Shown here piece after piece: positions 30,653 through 38,632 of a DNA stretch of 64,000 nt; the first letter of the stretch is position 1; the number at the start of each line of letters is the position of its first letter. A model generated the notes under the pieces. The model saw only the letters and a program-made list of their open reading frames with translations, did not search any database and was not told where the DNA came from. The stretch comes from JABWCQ01 sp964587105 (GTDB lineage Bacteria; Electryoneota; RPQS01), in the NCBI GenBank assembly GCA_964587105.1, contig CAZPKG010000002.1, positions 253,248 to 317,247 of the forward strand. The letters are read 5' to 3'. The position numbers and the translations under genes were made by a program.

Positions 30653-31894
30653 ATGTATGAAAAACTAACAGCTCCAGCAAAGGGATCGAAGATCACTGTT
30701 GCTGAGGGCCGGCTTGTCGTCCCTGACGATCCGATTATTCCTTTTATTGAAGGAGACGGAACCGGCCCAGACATCTGGCGCGCTTCACAGCGCGTATTTG
30801 ACGCTGCCATTGCCAAAGCATATAGCGGCAAGAAGAGAATAGAATGGTTTGAAGTTTATGCCGGCGAGAAATCATTAAAGGTTTACGGAGAAAATGTCTG
30901 GCTGCCGGACGATACGTTAGCCGCTATCAAAGAGTATATCGTTGCGATTAAGGGGCCGTTGACGACGCCGGTGGGCGGTGGTATTCGCTCTTTGAATGTT
31001 GCATTACGACAGGTTTTAGATTTGTACGCTTGCGTTAGACCTGTGCGCTGGTTTGAAGGCGTGCCTGCTCCGGTGAAAGAGCCGGGGAAATTGAACGTAG
31101 TTATCTTCCGTGAAAATACTGAGGACGTTTACTCAGGTATTGAATGGAAGTCGGGTTCGGCTGAAGCCGCCAAGCTGATTGAATTCGTGAAGGGTTTGGG
31201 GAAGAACATCCGCCATGATTCGGGTGTTGGAATCAAGCCGATTTCAAAATATGGCAGTGAGCGCATCGTGCGCAAGGCCATTCAATACGCGATTGATCGC
31301 GGGCTGAAGATGGTGACGATTGTCCACAAGGGCAATATCATGAAGTTCACCGAAGGCGCATTCCGCGAATGGGGTTATGAGTTGGCCGCGAGAGAATTTT
31401 CGGACAAGATCGTGACGGAGAAGGATCTGTGGGATAAGTTTGACGGCAAACTTCCTGCGGGCAAGATTCTCTTGAACGACCGCATTGCTGACGCGATGTT
31501 CCAGCAGTTGCTGTTGCGTCCGGATGAATATGAAGTCATCGTGACGCCGAACTTGAACGGCGACTATTTGAGCGACGCTTGTGCAGCTCAGGTGGGCGGA
31601 TTAGGTTTGGCTCCGGGCGGAAATATCAGCGACGCGTACGCAGTGTTTGAAGCGACGCACGGCACGGCTCCGAAGTATGCAGATAAAGATGTAATCAATC
31701 CGGGTTCGGTGATTTTGTCCGGTGTGATGATGTTTGAATACTTGGGATGGAACGAAGTTGGGAAGCTGATTATAAAGGGAATTGAAGGCGCGATTGGCAA
31801 GAAGCGCGTGACCTACGATCTCGAACGTCAGATGCCCGGTGCCACGAAGCTCAAGACCTCGGAATTCGCAAGCGAGATTATCGCGAACATGTAG
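30653..31894 (+). CDS. icd: Isocitrate dehydrogenase, NADP-type
   Basis: A 413-aa TCA-cycle enzyme converting isocitrate to 2-oxoglutarate and CO2, close in length to E. coli Icd. Visible marks are IPFIEGDGTGPD at the start, the substrate loop RSLNVALRQVLDLYACVRPV (the Ser being the phosphorylation site in E. coli), FRENTEDVYSGIEW, VHKGNIMKFTEGAF, TPNLNGDYLSDA and the coenzyme loop HGTAPKYADKDVINPGS; Lys-Tyr in that loop indicates NADP. A strong promoter and long leader precede it. It stands alone, with an unrelated secreted protein after it. Confidence 0.95.
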   Translation: MYEKLTAPAKGSKITVAEGRLVVPDDPIIPFIEGDGTGPDIWRASQRVFDAAIAKAYSGKKRIEWFEVYAGEKSLKVYGENVWLPDDTLAAIKEYIVAIKGPLTTPVGGGIRSLNVALRQVLDLYACVRPVRWFEGVPAPVKEPGKLNVVIFRENTEDVYSGIEWKSGSAEAAKLIEFVKGLGKNIRHDSGVGIKPISKYGSERIVRKAIQYAIDRGLKMVTIVHKGNIMKFTEGAFREWGYELAAREFSDKIVTEKDLWDKFDGKLPAGKILLNDRIADAMFQQLLLRPDEYEVIVTPNLNGDYLSDACAAQVGGLGLAPGGNISDAYAVFEATHGTAPKYADKDVINPGSVILSGVMMFEYLGWNEVGKLIIKGIEGAIGKKRVTYDLERQMPGATKLKTSEFASEIIANM

Positions 31895-31960
31895 CCAGCC
31901 AGCGTGGACGCTGGACCCATTGCGCTGACGCTTGCGCTTTTGAATTGAATGGAGGGACTT

Positions 31961-32389
31961 ATGAAGCTATTGCTGATTTGCCTCCTGATGTGCTCGGCGG
32001 GATTTGCCGACGGAGTGGGGAAGATTGCTGGGCGTGTGGTGGACGAGAATGGGGATGGTGTGATTGGGGCGAATGTAGAGATTTTGGGCACAAAGCAATC
32101 AGTGACGGTTTCGACGGGAAGTGGCAGGTTCACGTTAATAAATGTCGCTTCTGGGAGTCACAACGTGCGAATCACGGCCATTGGCTATAAGCCAGTGAGA
32201 TTATCGGGTGTTGTGGTATCCAAGGATAAGACAACTCAACTCAAGAAAGTGGTTCTCGAAGAGTATGTAACGTGTGGCCCGGGACTTGTGAAGATAGTTG
32301 ACAGTCGCCCCCGCTATGTTTTTCTTGACGAGGCTAACCGCGTCCGACGACTAACACGGGCAGAGCTTGGGCGACGTTTGAGCTGGTGA
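31961..32389 (+). CDS. Stand-alone carboxypeptidase-regulatory-like (CarboxypepD_reg) secreted protein
   Basis: A 142-aa protein; ATG 31961 follows a GGAGGG site. A signal peptide (KLLLICLLMCSAGFA) precedes one Ig-like CarboxypepD_reg domain: GKIAGRVVDENGDGVIGANVEILG, then FTLINVASGSHNVRITAIGYKP and VVLEEYV. This domain closely resembles the N-terminal domain of the TonB receptor coded 450 bases downstream, but no plug or barrel follows; the last 40 residues are basic and unrelated. It may be a detached receptor extension or an independent adaptor. Confidence 0.75.
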   Translation: MKLLLICLLMCSAGFADGVGKIAGRVVDENGDGVIGANVEILGTKQSVTVSTGSGRFTLINVASGSHNVRITAIGYKPVRLSGVVVSKDKTTQLKKVVLEEYVTCGPGLVKIVDSRPRYVFLDEANRVRRLTRAELGRRLSW

Positions 32390-32413
32390 AGGATTTAACC
32401 GTTTCGCTTAATC

Positions 32414-32496
32414 CCCGCTCGGCGAAGCGTTTCAGATTCCGGTCGGGTTGCGGCGGACCTTAACCCGACTCGGCGAGACACTTAGTGATGCGCTTG
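32414..32496. repeat. Palindromic repeat family C, copy 3 (reverse orientation)
   Basis: CCGCTCGGCGA...CAGATTCCGGTCGGGTTGCG...TTAACCCGACTCGGCGAGAC; the core is repeated 161 bases later with few changes. Hairpin arms are CGGGTT / AACCCG. Confidence 0.75.
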
Positions 32497-32578
32497 ACGA
32501 TTTCGAGTTGCTTGGGTAGATCCTAACAGAGGATGACAGAAGGGGAGGCAGGCGGATTCCGGCAGGGCGTGGACGCCA

Positions 32579-32657
32579 CCGCTCGGCGAGGCGCAGATTC
32601 CGGTCGGGTTGCGGCGGACCTTAACCCGACTCGGCGAGACACTTGGTGGTGCGCTTG
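32579..32657. repeat. Palindromic repeat family C, copy 4 (reverse orientation)
   Basis: A near-identical direct repeat of the preceding copy, including the flanking ACACTTxGTGxTGCGCTTG. Confidence 0.75.
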
Positions 32658-32681
32658 GGAATGATTGGTGTGTCCGGGGTT

Positions 32682-32709
32682 CGGGGCATCCGCAGCGGAT
32701 GCCGCCGCG
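32682..32709. repeat. Palindromic repeat family B, copy 5 (reverse orientation)
   Basis: CGGGGCATCCGCAGCGGATGCCGCCGC; both arms carry a compensating change compared with the copies at 331-15253. Confidence 0.75.
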
Positions 32710-32839
32710 AGTATAAGAATTTAGATTTTTGAAAATTGGGTGGCTCTTAGACGGAGTTCCCCTATCTGCATAGACGAAACAAACAGTCCAAAAGTTGCAT
32801 CGCCCGCCGCGGGCGGGATTGCCGCGAAGAGGATTTCAC

Positions 32840-35800
32840 ATGAAGCGTTATCTGACCACAATTTTACACATCATTACCCTGCTGTCGCTGACTTCCCTGT
32901 CGTGGGCTGCGCTTGGTAAGATATCGGGAACCGTGCTTGACCAGAATGGAGACGGGCTTATCGGAGCCAACGTCCAGATTATGGAGACAAGTCAGGGCGC
33001 CTCGATATTTGATCCTGCGGGTAACTACGCCATTCTTGGCGTCGCCCCGGGAACTTACACGGTGCGCATCTCCAGTATCGGGTTTAAGACTCAGATGGTG
33101 GGAAACGTCATCGTGCAGTCGGATGTGACCACGACCGTCAACGCGACTCTTGAAGAAGAGATCGTGAAGGGCGACACGGTGGTTATCATCACACACAAAG
33201 TTGCCAACGTCGTGCTTGGTGACGCGGGCAAGGTGAACCGCAAGACCGGTAAGGAGCTTGAGGTTTACGGCGGCGGCCAAGTTGCGAACATCATCGCGAA
33301 GCAGCCGGGTTTCAAGGTTGACGCGAGTGGTGAATTGCACGTGCGCGGCGGCCGTTCCACCGAAGCGAAGTACACGGTTGACGGTATCTCCACGGGTGAC
33401 GTGCTCTACAACAACTCGACTCGCAAAATCAACACGAACGCGCTGAACGTTGATGAAATCGAAATCTTGACGGGCGGCGACGCATCCACGGGTGGTTATC
33501 AGTCTGCCTTAATTCGTGTGACGACGCCGGAAGGTAAGGCAGATGCCTACAACGGTACGGTTGAGTTCCGCTCGGATCAGATATTCAAGAATTCCAGCTT
33601 CGATCAGGATCAGGCGGACTACGCCTTCAGCGGCCCGGTGCCGTTGGTGAAGAGCTTGTTCAACATGAAAGAGAACAAGTTCAGCTTCTTTACGTCTGGT
33701 ACGGCCAAGCTGACCAATACCTACACGGCGTACAATGTCACGCGTGAGCCGAACAACTATCTCAATTTAGGTTTTGATGTACCTGAACGTCAGTCCAACG
33801 ATTTTTCGACGTTTTGGAAGTTGACCTACCGCCTCGACCCGGCGCGCAAGCTGAATTTCTCGTACACGCGCGAGCATTCGCTGTACGATATTTATCCTGA
33901 CGGCGAAGCCGCGATTGCGGGTAACTACGGCTGGCAATATAAGTATGACGTGCAGAACCGTCCGTACGCGCGCAACGTTCGTGATACGTACAATTTGCAG
34001 TTCCAGCACAACGTCACACAGAACACATTCTACGAAGTTTCGGTTGGCCGCTCGAAGAACGCAACGCAAGTTCGTCCGCGCGGTAAGAATCCGGACGAGT
34101 TTACGTTGGACGCGGACGTCGAAGACAGCCGTCTTGGCGTGAATAGCGGTACCGGCGGCGCAGACGTCAACAGCAACGGTATTCCGGATGGCTATCGCGA
34201 CGCCAACGGCGACGGACAGTACAACGGTGAAGGCGAAGGCTACGACGACGTGAATGCCAACGGTCGCTGGGATCGCGGCGAAGATTGGGTTGACCTGAAT
34301 GGCAACGGCGTATTTGATCAGGCCGAGCCGTGGGTGGACCGTTCCAATTCGCAGGGCGAAAACAACCCCGGCGTTTATGATCCGTGGGATCCTTATGTTG
34401 ACCAGAACGGCAACGGTCGTTGGGACGATGCTGAGCCGCAGTTAGCGGAACAGGATTGGAACGGCAACGGCACGTGGGACGGCGAGCGCTTCCAAGATGC
34501 CAACGACAACGGCCGCTATGACGGTTACGGCGAAGGTTATGACGATCGCAATAGCAACGGCTCAATTGACAAGAAGACGAACTTCACCGACGCGGAAGAC
34601 ACCGGCGAAGGCTTGATTGACGGTGACTTCGCATTTGACACAGGCGAGCCGTTTATCGATTCACCGGATGAAGACGGTATGTATAACGGCGTTTGGGATC
34701 AAGGTGAAGTTTGGCTAGACCTGCCCAGCGGCGTCTCGGTCGGCGGACGTTTACAGCCGACTCGTAATGGTCAATATGATGGGCCGAATGGCGCCGCTGA
34801 CGAATACGAGTTGTTCTGTATTCCGGCCAGCATGGCGTTTGGCATGGATCCGCGACTACCGGTTATCTATACATGGGCGAACATTCTCGAAGATTTCCCG
34901 GCAGGTGAGCCTGAATGGCTGAACCTCGGCTACGACGAGAATTTCATTCCGATGTACTTCCATTACATTGAAGGTCGCTCCACTTGGATCAACCGCACAA
35001 CGGATGACGTTGCGGCGCCGGTGTATGACATTCAGAATTTCCAAGCTGATGAAGGCGAGACGTATTACGACTTTAATCAGAACGGTCAATATGATCCGCT
35101 GCCGGACGATTTCCTGAATCCGGGACAGTGGGACGATCTGGCGTTTTGGCAGGATCGTAAATCGCTTGAATATTCAGGTAAGTTCGATATCACAAGTCAG
35201 GTCAATCAATATCACGAACTGAAATCTGGTTTGGAAATCAAGTATCGTGATTTGAGAATGCAGTCGGTTCAGGCGCCTGACCTGCCGTATGACAATCCGG
35301 ATTTCCCGTTGCCTCCAGATTCGCCGTTCCAAGGAGTCGGCGGTACGCGCGACTTCTATGACCACAAGCCGTGGGAAGGCGCAGTTTACTTCCAGGACAA
35401 GATGGAGTTCCAAGGCTTGATCGTTCGCGCTGGTTTGCGTTCGGACTTCATCATTCAGGGCGACGGATTGCTTCAGCAGTTCCAAGATCAGGTTGACCGC
35501 AATCAGCCGGGCGCGTTGCTCGCCGATCGCGGCCGTTACGTGATTGCGCCGCGACTTGGTATTTCGCATCCGATTTCGGCGGCATCGAAGTTGTACTTTA
35601 ACTACGGTCACTACTATCAGACGCCGTCATTCCAGTACTTCTACCGCAGTGCGACGGCGAACATTTCGCCGAACACGGAAATCGGTAATCCGAATCTTGA
35701 ATACGAAAAGACGGTTTCCTATGAAGTCGGTGTGAGTACTGAGTTCACGGAAAACTGGGTGGTTGACGTGGCCGGTTACTACCGCGACGTTTACAATCAG

Positions 35801-36505
35801 ATCGGTACCGTTGAAGAACGCATCGGGCCGCTGATTTTGAACCGCTATTTCAATCTTGGTTACGCTCGTGCGCGCGGCTTCGAGTTCTCGCTCGATAAGA
35901 AGTTCAGCAGCATGTGGGCGTTGACAATGAACTACGACTTCTCGTTTGCCTACGGTAAGGAATCGGCGGCGGCGGAAGGTTTGCTTGACCGCGTGAACGG
36001 CGTTCCGGAAAACCGCAACGAGCATCCGCTCGATTGGGACGAAACGCACCGCGTGTCGGCGTTCTTGACTTACATGGTCGCCAAGAGCCAGCACCCGCGC
36101 GTGATGGGCGTGACGCTGCCTTCGGATTGGCTTACCACGGTTGAGTTCTCCTATGGTTCAGGTTTGCCATACACGCCGTCCACTTATACAACGGGTGAGT
36201 CGTCGAATTTGATTTTGGCGAACTCGGCGCGCAAACCTGCGACTTCGACGACGGATTTCCGGTTTGACAAGTATTGGGAAATCAGCAAGGGCATGAAGAT
36301 CGCGACGGGCTTCGAAATATTCAATTTGTTCAACCGCAAGAACGTGCGCGACATATATTCTGAGACCGGCAATGCGTACGACTCGTCGCACGAAGGCAAT
36401 CAGAACGAAGCAGATGACGGAAACTTGGGCAAGGCTTTCGACCACAATCCGCGGAATTATTTCCCGCCGCGTCAAGTGTTGTTGCACTTGAAGCTGGATT
36501 TTTAG
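32840..36505 (+). CDS. TonB-dependent outer-membrane receptor with Asp/Asn-Gly repeat insertion
   Basis: A 1221-aa protein from ATG 32840. In order: signal peptide (ILHIITLLSLTSLSWA), CarboxypepD_reg domain (about 27-110), TonB plug (VNRKTGKELEVYGGGQVANI, LHVRGGRSTEAKYTVDGIS), then a 22-strand-type barrel to the C-terminal Phe (LHLKLDF). Residues about 440-660 and again near 755 contain at least nine loops of the type D-x-N-x-(N/D)-G-x-x-D, like dockerin/EF-hand calcium loops, in what should be an extracellular loop. It heads a five-gene operon-like block and probably imports a large or protein-bound substrate; the ligand is unknown. Confidence 0.88.
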   Translation: MKRYLTTILHIITLLSLTSLSWAALGKISGTVLDQNGDGLIGANVQIMETSQGASIFDPAGNYAILGVAPGTYTVRISSIGFKTQMVGNVIVQSDVTTTVNATLEEEIVKGDTVVIITHKVANVVLGDAGKVNRKTGKELEVYGGGQVANIIAKQPGFKVDASGELHVRGGRSTEAKYTVDGISTGDVLYNNSTRKINTNALNVDEIEILTGGDASTGGYQSALIRVTTPEGKADAYNGTVEFRSDQIFKNSSFDQDQADYAFSGPVPLVKSLFNMKENKFSFFTSGTAKLTNTYTAYNVTREPNNYLNLGFDVPERQSNDFSTFWKLTYRLDPARKLNFSYTREHSLYDIYPDGEAAIAGNYGWQYKYDVQNRPYARNVRDTYNLQFQHNVTQNTFYEVSVGRSKNATQVRPRGKNPDEFTLDADVEDSRLGVNSGTGGADVNSNGIPDGYRDANGDGQYNGEGEGYDDVNANGRWDRGEDWVDLNGNGVFDQAEPWVDRSNSQGENNPGVYDPWDPYVDQNGNGRWDDAEPQLAEQDWNGNGTWDGERFQDANDNGRYDGYGEGYDDRNSNGSIDKKTNFTDAEDTGEGLIDGDFAFDTGEPFIDSPDEDGMYNGVWDQGEVWLDLPSGVSVGGRLQPTRNGQYDGPNGAADEYELFCIPASMAFGMDPRLPVIYTWANILEDFPAGEPEWLNLGYDENFIPMYFHYIEGRSTWINRTTDDVAAPVYDIQNFQADEGETYYDFNQNGQYDPLPDDFLNPGQWDDLAFWQDRKSLEYSGKFDITSQVNQYHELKSGLEIKYRDLRMQSVQAPDLPYDNPDFPLPPDSPFQGVGGTRDFYDHKPWEGAVYFQDKMEFQGLIVRAGLRSDFIIQGDGLLQQFQDQVDRNQPGALLADRGRYVIAPRLGISHPISAASKLYFNYGHYYQTPSFQYFYRSATANISPNTEIGNPNLEYEKTVSYEVGVSTEFTENWVVDVAGYYRDVYNQIGTVEERIGPLILNRYFNLGYARARGFEFSLDKKFSSMWALTMNYDFSFAYGKESAAAEGLLDRVNGVPENRNEHPLDWDETHRVSAFLTYMVAKSQHPRVMGVTLPSDWLTTVEFSYGSGLPYTPSTYTTGESSNLILANSARKPATSTTDFRFDKYWEISKGMKIATGFEIFNLFNRKNVRDIYSETGNAYDSSHEGNQNEADDGNLGKAFDHNPRNYFPPRQVLLHLKLDF

Positions 36506-36553
36506 TCAACCTTGCGGGTCCCTCAAGAAACGATTTCTGGAGTAAGATAAATC

Positions 36554-38566
36554 ATGTTCGCAACTTTACGTCGCTTAGTTCTGGCCGGAGCCGCCACGGC
36601 AATGGTATTGATGGGTTGTTCAGATCCTGAACCGAATCCCGTGACACCGCCGACGCCGTTCCGAGAAGGCACGCCGCTTACGTCTCCGACCACCGATGTG
36701 ACACTTGTACCTGTAAATCCGCCGTACATTATTACTGAGGACTATGTGATTCCGGAAGGCGTCACGGTCACGGTAAGTGAAGGCACGGAGATTATGGTGG
36801 CGGGACTAAACTGGATTGACGTCCAGGGAAAGATCATTGCTCATGGTACCGCCGAAAACCCGGTTATTTTCACGAGCGCGAATACGGCGCCGGATTTGGG
36901 CCAATGGCGCGGTATCAAGCTGCACAATCCGAATGAAAACTCGGAATTTGACCACTGTATTTTTACATACGGTGCATACTTTGAGACGGACACATTATCG
37001 GAACGTGGCCGCGACGCGCAAAATTATAAGGGAATGCTGGCAATTAACAACAGCAGTCCGCGCATCACGGGATGTATCGTCACGCAGAATCAGAACAACG
37101 CGGTTTACCTCACGAATAGCAATAGCCGTCCGGTAATTCGTTACAACGTGTTTACGCGCAACGACGCATCGGGCGTGCGCGGCGACGCGACGATAGATCC
37201 GACGGTATTGGACATTTCGTACAATTGCATTGCAGACAACAGCGCACCCGGTTTCATTTTGTCGAACGACAATCCGGATGACTCGCTGGGCATCCGCCGA
37301 ATTTTCGGCGATCCGACTACGGTGAACGTCAATTTGGATTCATGCGACTCGCATTACAATATCGATTTGCTGCCGTTGTTTAACGATCCGCGTGAAAATG
37401 AATGGACGAACCTTGCGGACTACAGTCTGCAATCGTGTTCACCGTGTGTTGACGCCGGCCCGATGGCGATTGATCCTGATCCGGACGGAACCCGTGCCGA
37501 TATGGGAGCAATTCCTTATGCGCAGGCGGCCGGTGAATTGCGCGGACGTTTAGAGACAAACTTGGGCAACGCGGTTTACCGTATGTCGTGTGACGTGGTG
37601 ATTCCACCGGGTGTGACGGTCACGATTGAGCAGGGCGCGCGAATTGAAGCGACGGGTCTGTTTAACATCGAAGTCTATGGCCGCTTGATAGTCAACGGCG
37701 AGCATAACAATGAAGTTGATTTGTGTGCCTGCCAAACAATCAATAACGATTTCGTCGGCGGATTGATCTTCTTTGATCGCGGCGATGAGCCGTCCGTGTT
37801 GCGTCATTTCATCGTGCGTGACTTTAACCGCGTGGTTGTGAATAAGGCCGGAGTGCGGTTTGAAGATTGCCAGTTCCAATCTGGTTTCCTCGGCGGCGCT
37901 TTGGTCGCGACGGGCGTAACGTCGCCTGACAGCGCAGTTGTGTTCGACAAGTGCGAATTTACGAATGTCGGCGCTTCGGCAATTGAAGTGCTGTCGTCGT
38001 CAGCGAGGATTGAGAATACTTGGATCAACGGTTCACGCGGCCAAGGGATTACGCTGAACAACGTGGGCACGGGTGTTGAAATTTACAACACGATCGTCAA
38101 AGCCTGTTCAGTGACGGCTGTTTCGATGGAAGATTTCTGCAGTCCGCGCATCGTGAACAACACGTTCAGCAATGTGGGCTATTACGGCGTGCATATGAAG
38201 AATAATTGCCAGCCGACGTTGTTGAATAACATCATCGTGAATGCCGGCCGCTATGGAATTTACGCACAATTCTCATCGGCGCCGTTCATTGACTACAACG
38301 ATGTTTGGAATAACGGTTTGCGGGATGCGTCTCCGGCCAATTATTCACCGAGTTCATTGGACATGGGTGAGAGCATTAGTTTGGATCCGGCATTTTCAGA
38401 TGAATTTTTCCATCTGAGCGGAACGTCACCGTGTGTGAACGGCGGACATCCGGACGCGCAGTATAATGATCCGGACGGTTCACGCAACGATATGGGCGCT
38501 TGGGGCGGCCCGGGCGCAGGCGCGGTTGGTACAGGACTTGTGCAACGTTTGGTTGCACAGCGATAA
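36554..38566 (+). CDS. Beta-helix lipoprotein
   Basis: A 670-aa lipoprotein: lipobox VLMGC after a short signal (LVLAGAATAMVLMGC), a Pro-rich linker, then a right-handed parallel beta-helix of NosD type with many N-x-x-x-N rungs (GCIVTQNQNNAVYLTNSNSRP, NNTFSNVGYYGVHMKNNCQP, NNIIVNAGRYGIYAQ). Two helix domains seem to be joined near residue 320 (both begin with IPxGVTVT-(V/I)-xxGxxI). The gene lies 48 bases after the TonB receptor and could be its surface-exposed partner, comparable to SusD in position only; there is no SusD fold. Confidence 0.8.
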   Translation: MFATLRRLVLAGAATAMVLMGCSDPEPNPVTPPTPFREGTPLTSPTTDVTLVPVNPPYIITEDYVIPEGVTVTVSEGTEIMVAGLNWIDVQGKIIAHGTAENPVIFTSANTAPDLGQWRGIKLHNPNENSEFDHCIFTYGAYFETDTLSERGRDAQNYKGMLAINNSSPRITGCIVTQNQNNAVYLTNSNSRPVIRYNVFTRNDASGVRGDATIDPTVLDISYNCIADNSAPGFILSNDNPDDSLGIRRIFGDPTTVNVNLDSCDSHYNIDLLPLFNDPRENEWTNLADYSLQSCSPCVDAGPMAIDPDPDGTRADMGAIPYAQAAGELRGRLETNLGNAVYRMSCDVVIPPGVTVTIEQGARIEATGLFNIEVYGRLIVNGEHNNEVDLCACQTINNDFVGGLIFFDRGDEPSVLRHFIVRDFNRVVVNKAGVRFEDCQFQSGFLGGALVATGVTSPDSAVVFDKCEFTNVGASAIEVLSSSARIENTWINGSRGQGITLNNVGTGVEIYNTIVKACSVTAVSMEDFCSPRIVNNTFSNVGYYGVHMKNNCQPTLLNNIIVNAGRYGIYAQFSSAPFIDYNDVWNNGLRDASPANYSPSSLDMGESISLDPAFSDEFFHLSGTSPCVNGGHPDAQYNDPDGSRNDMGAWGGPGAGAVGTGLVQRLVAQR

Positions 38567-38632
38567 TTTGATTTTTTTCACTGCGAAGGCTCAACAGCAC
38601 TCGCTTGCCTTACTATATTGAGGTTCTCGCAC

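Noticed and set aside
34167..34565. Minus-strand 132-codon frame opposite the Asp/Asn-Gly array
   Set aside because: A Cys/Arg-rich shadow of the GAC/GGC/AAC repeats on the plus strand.
36554..38566. SusD-like partner of the TonB receptor
   Set aside because: The protein is a parallel beta-helix with no TPR-type helical SusD pattern; only the position after the receptor is alike.
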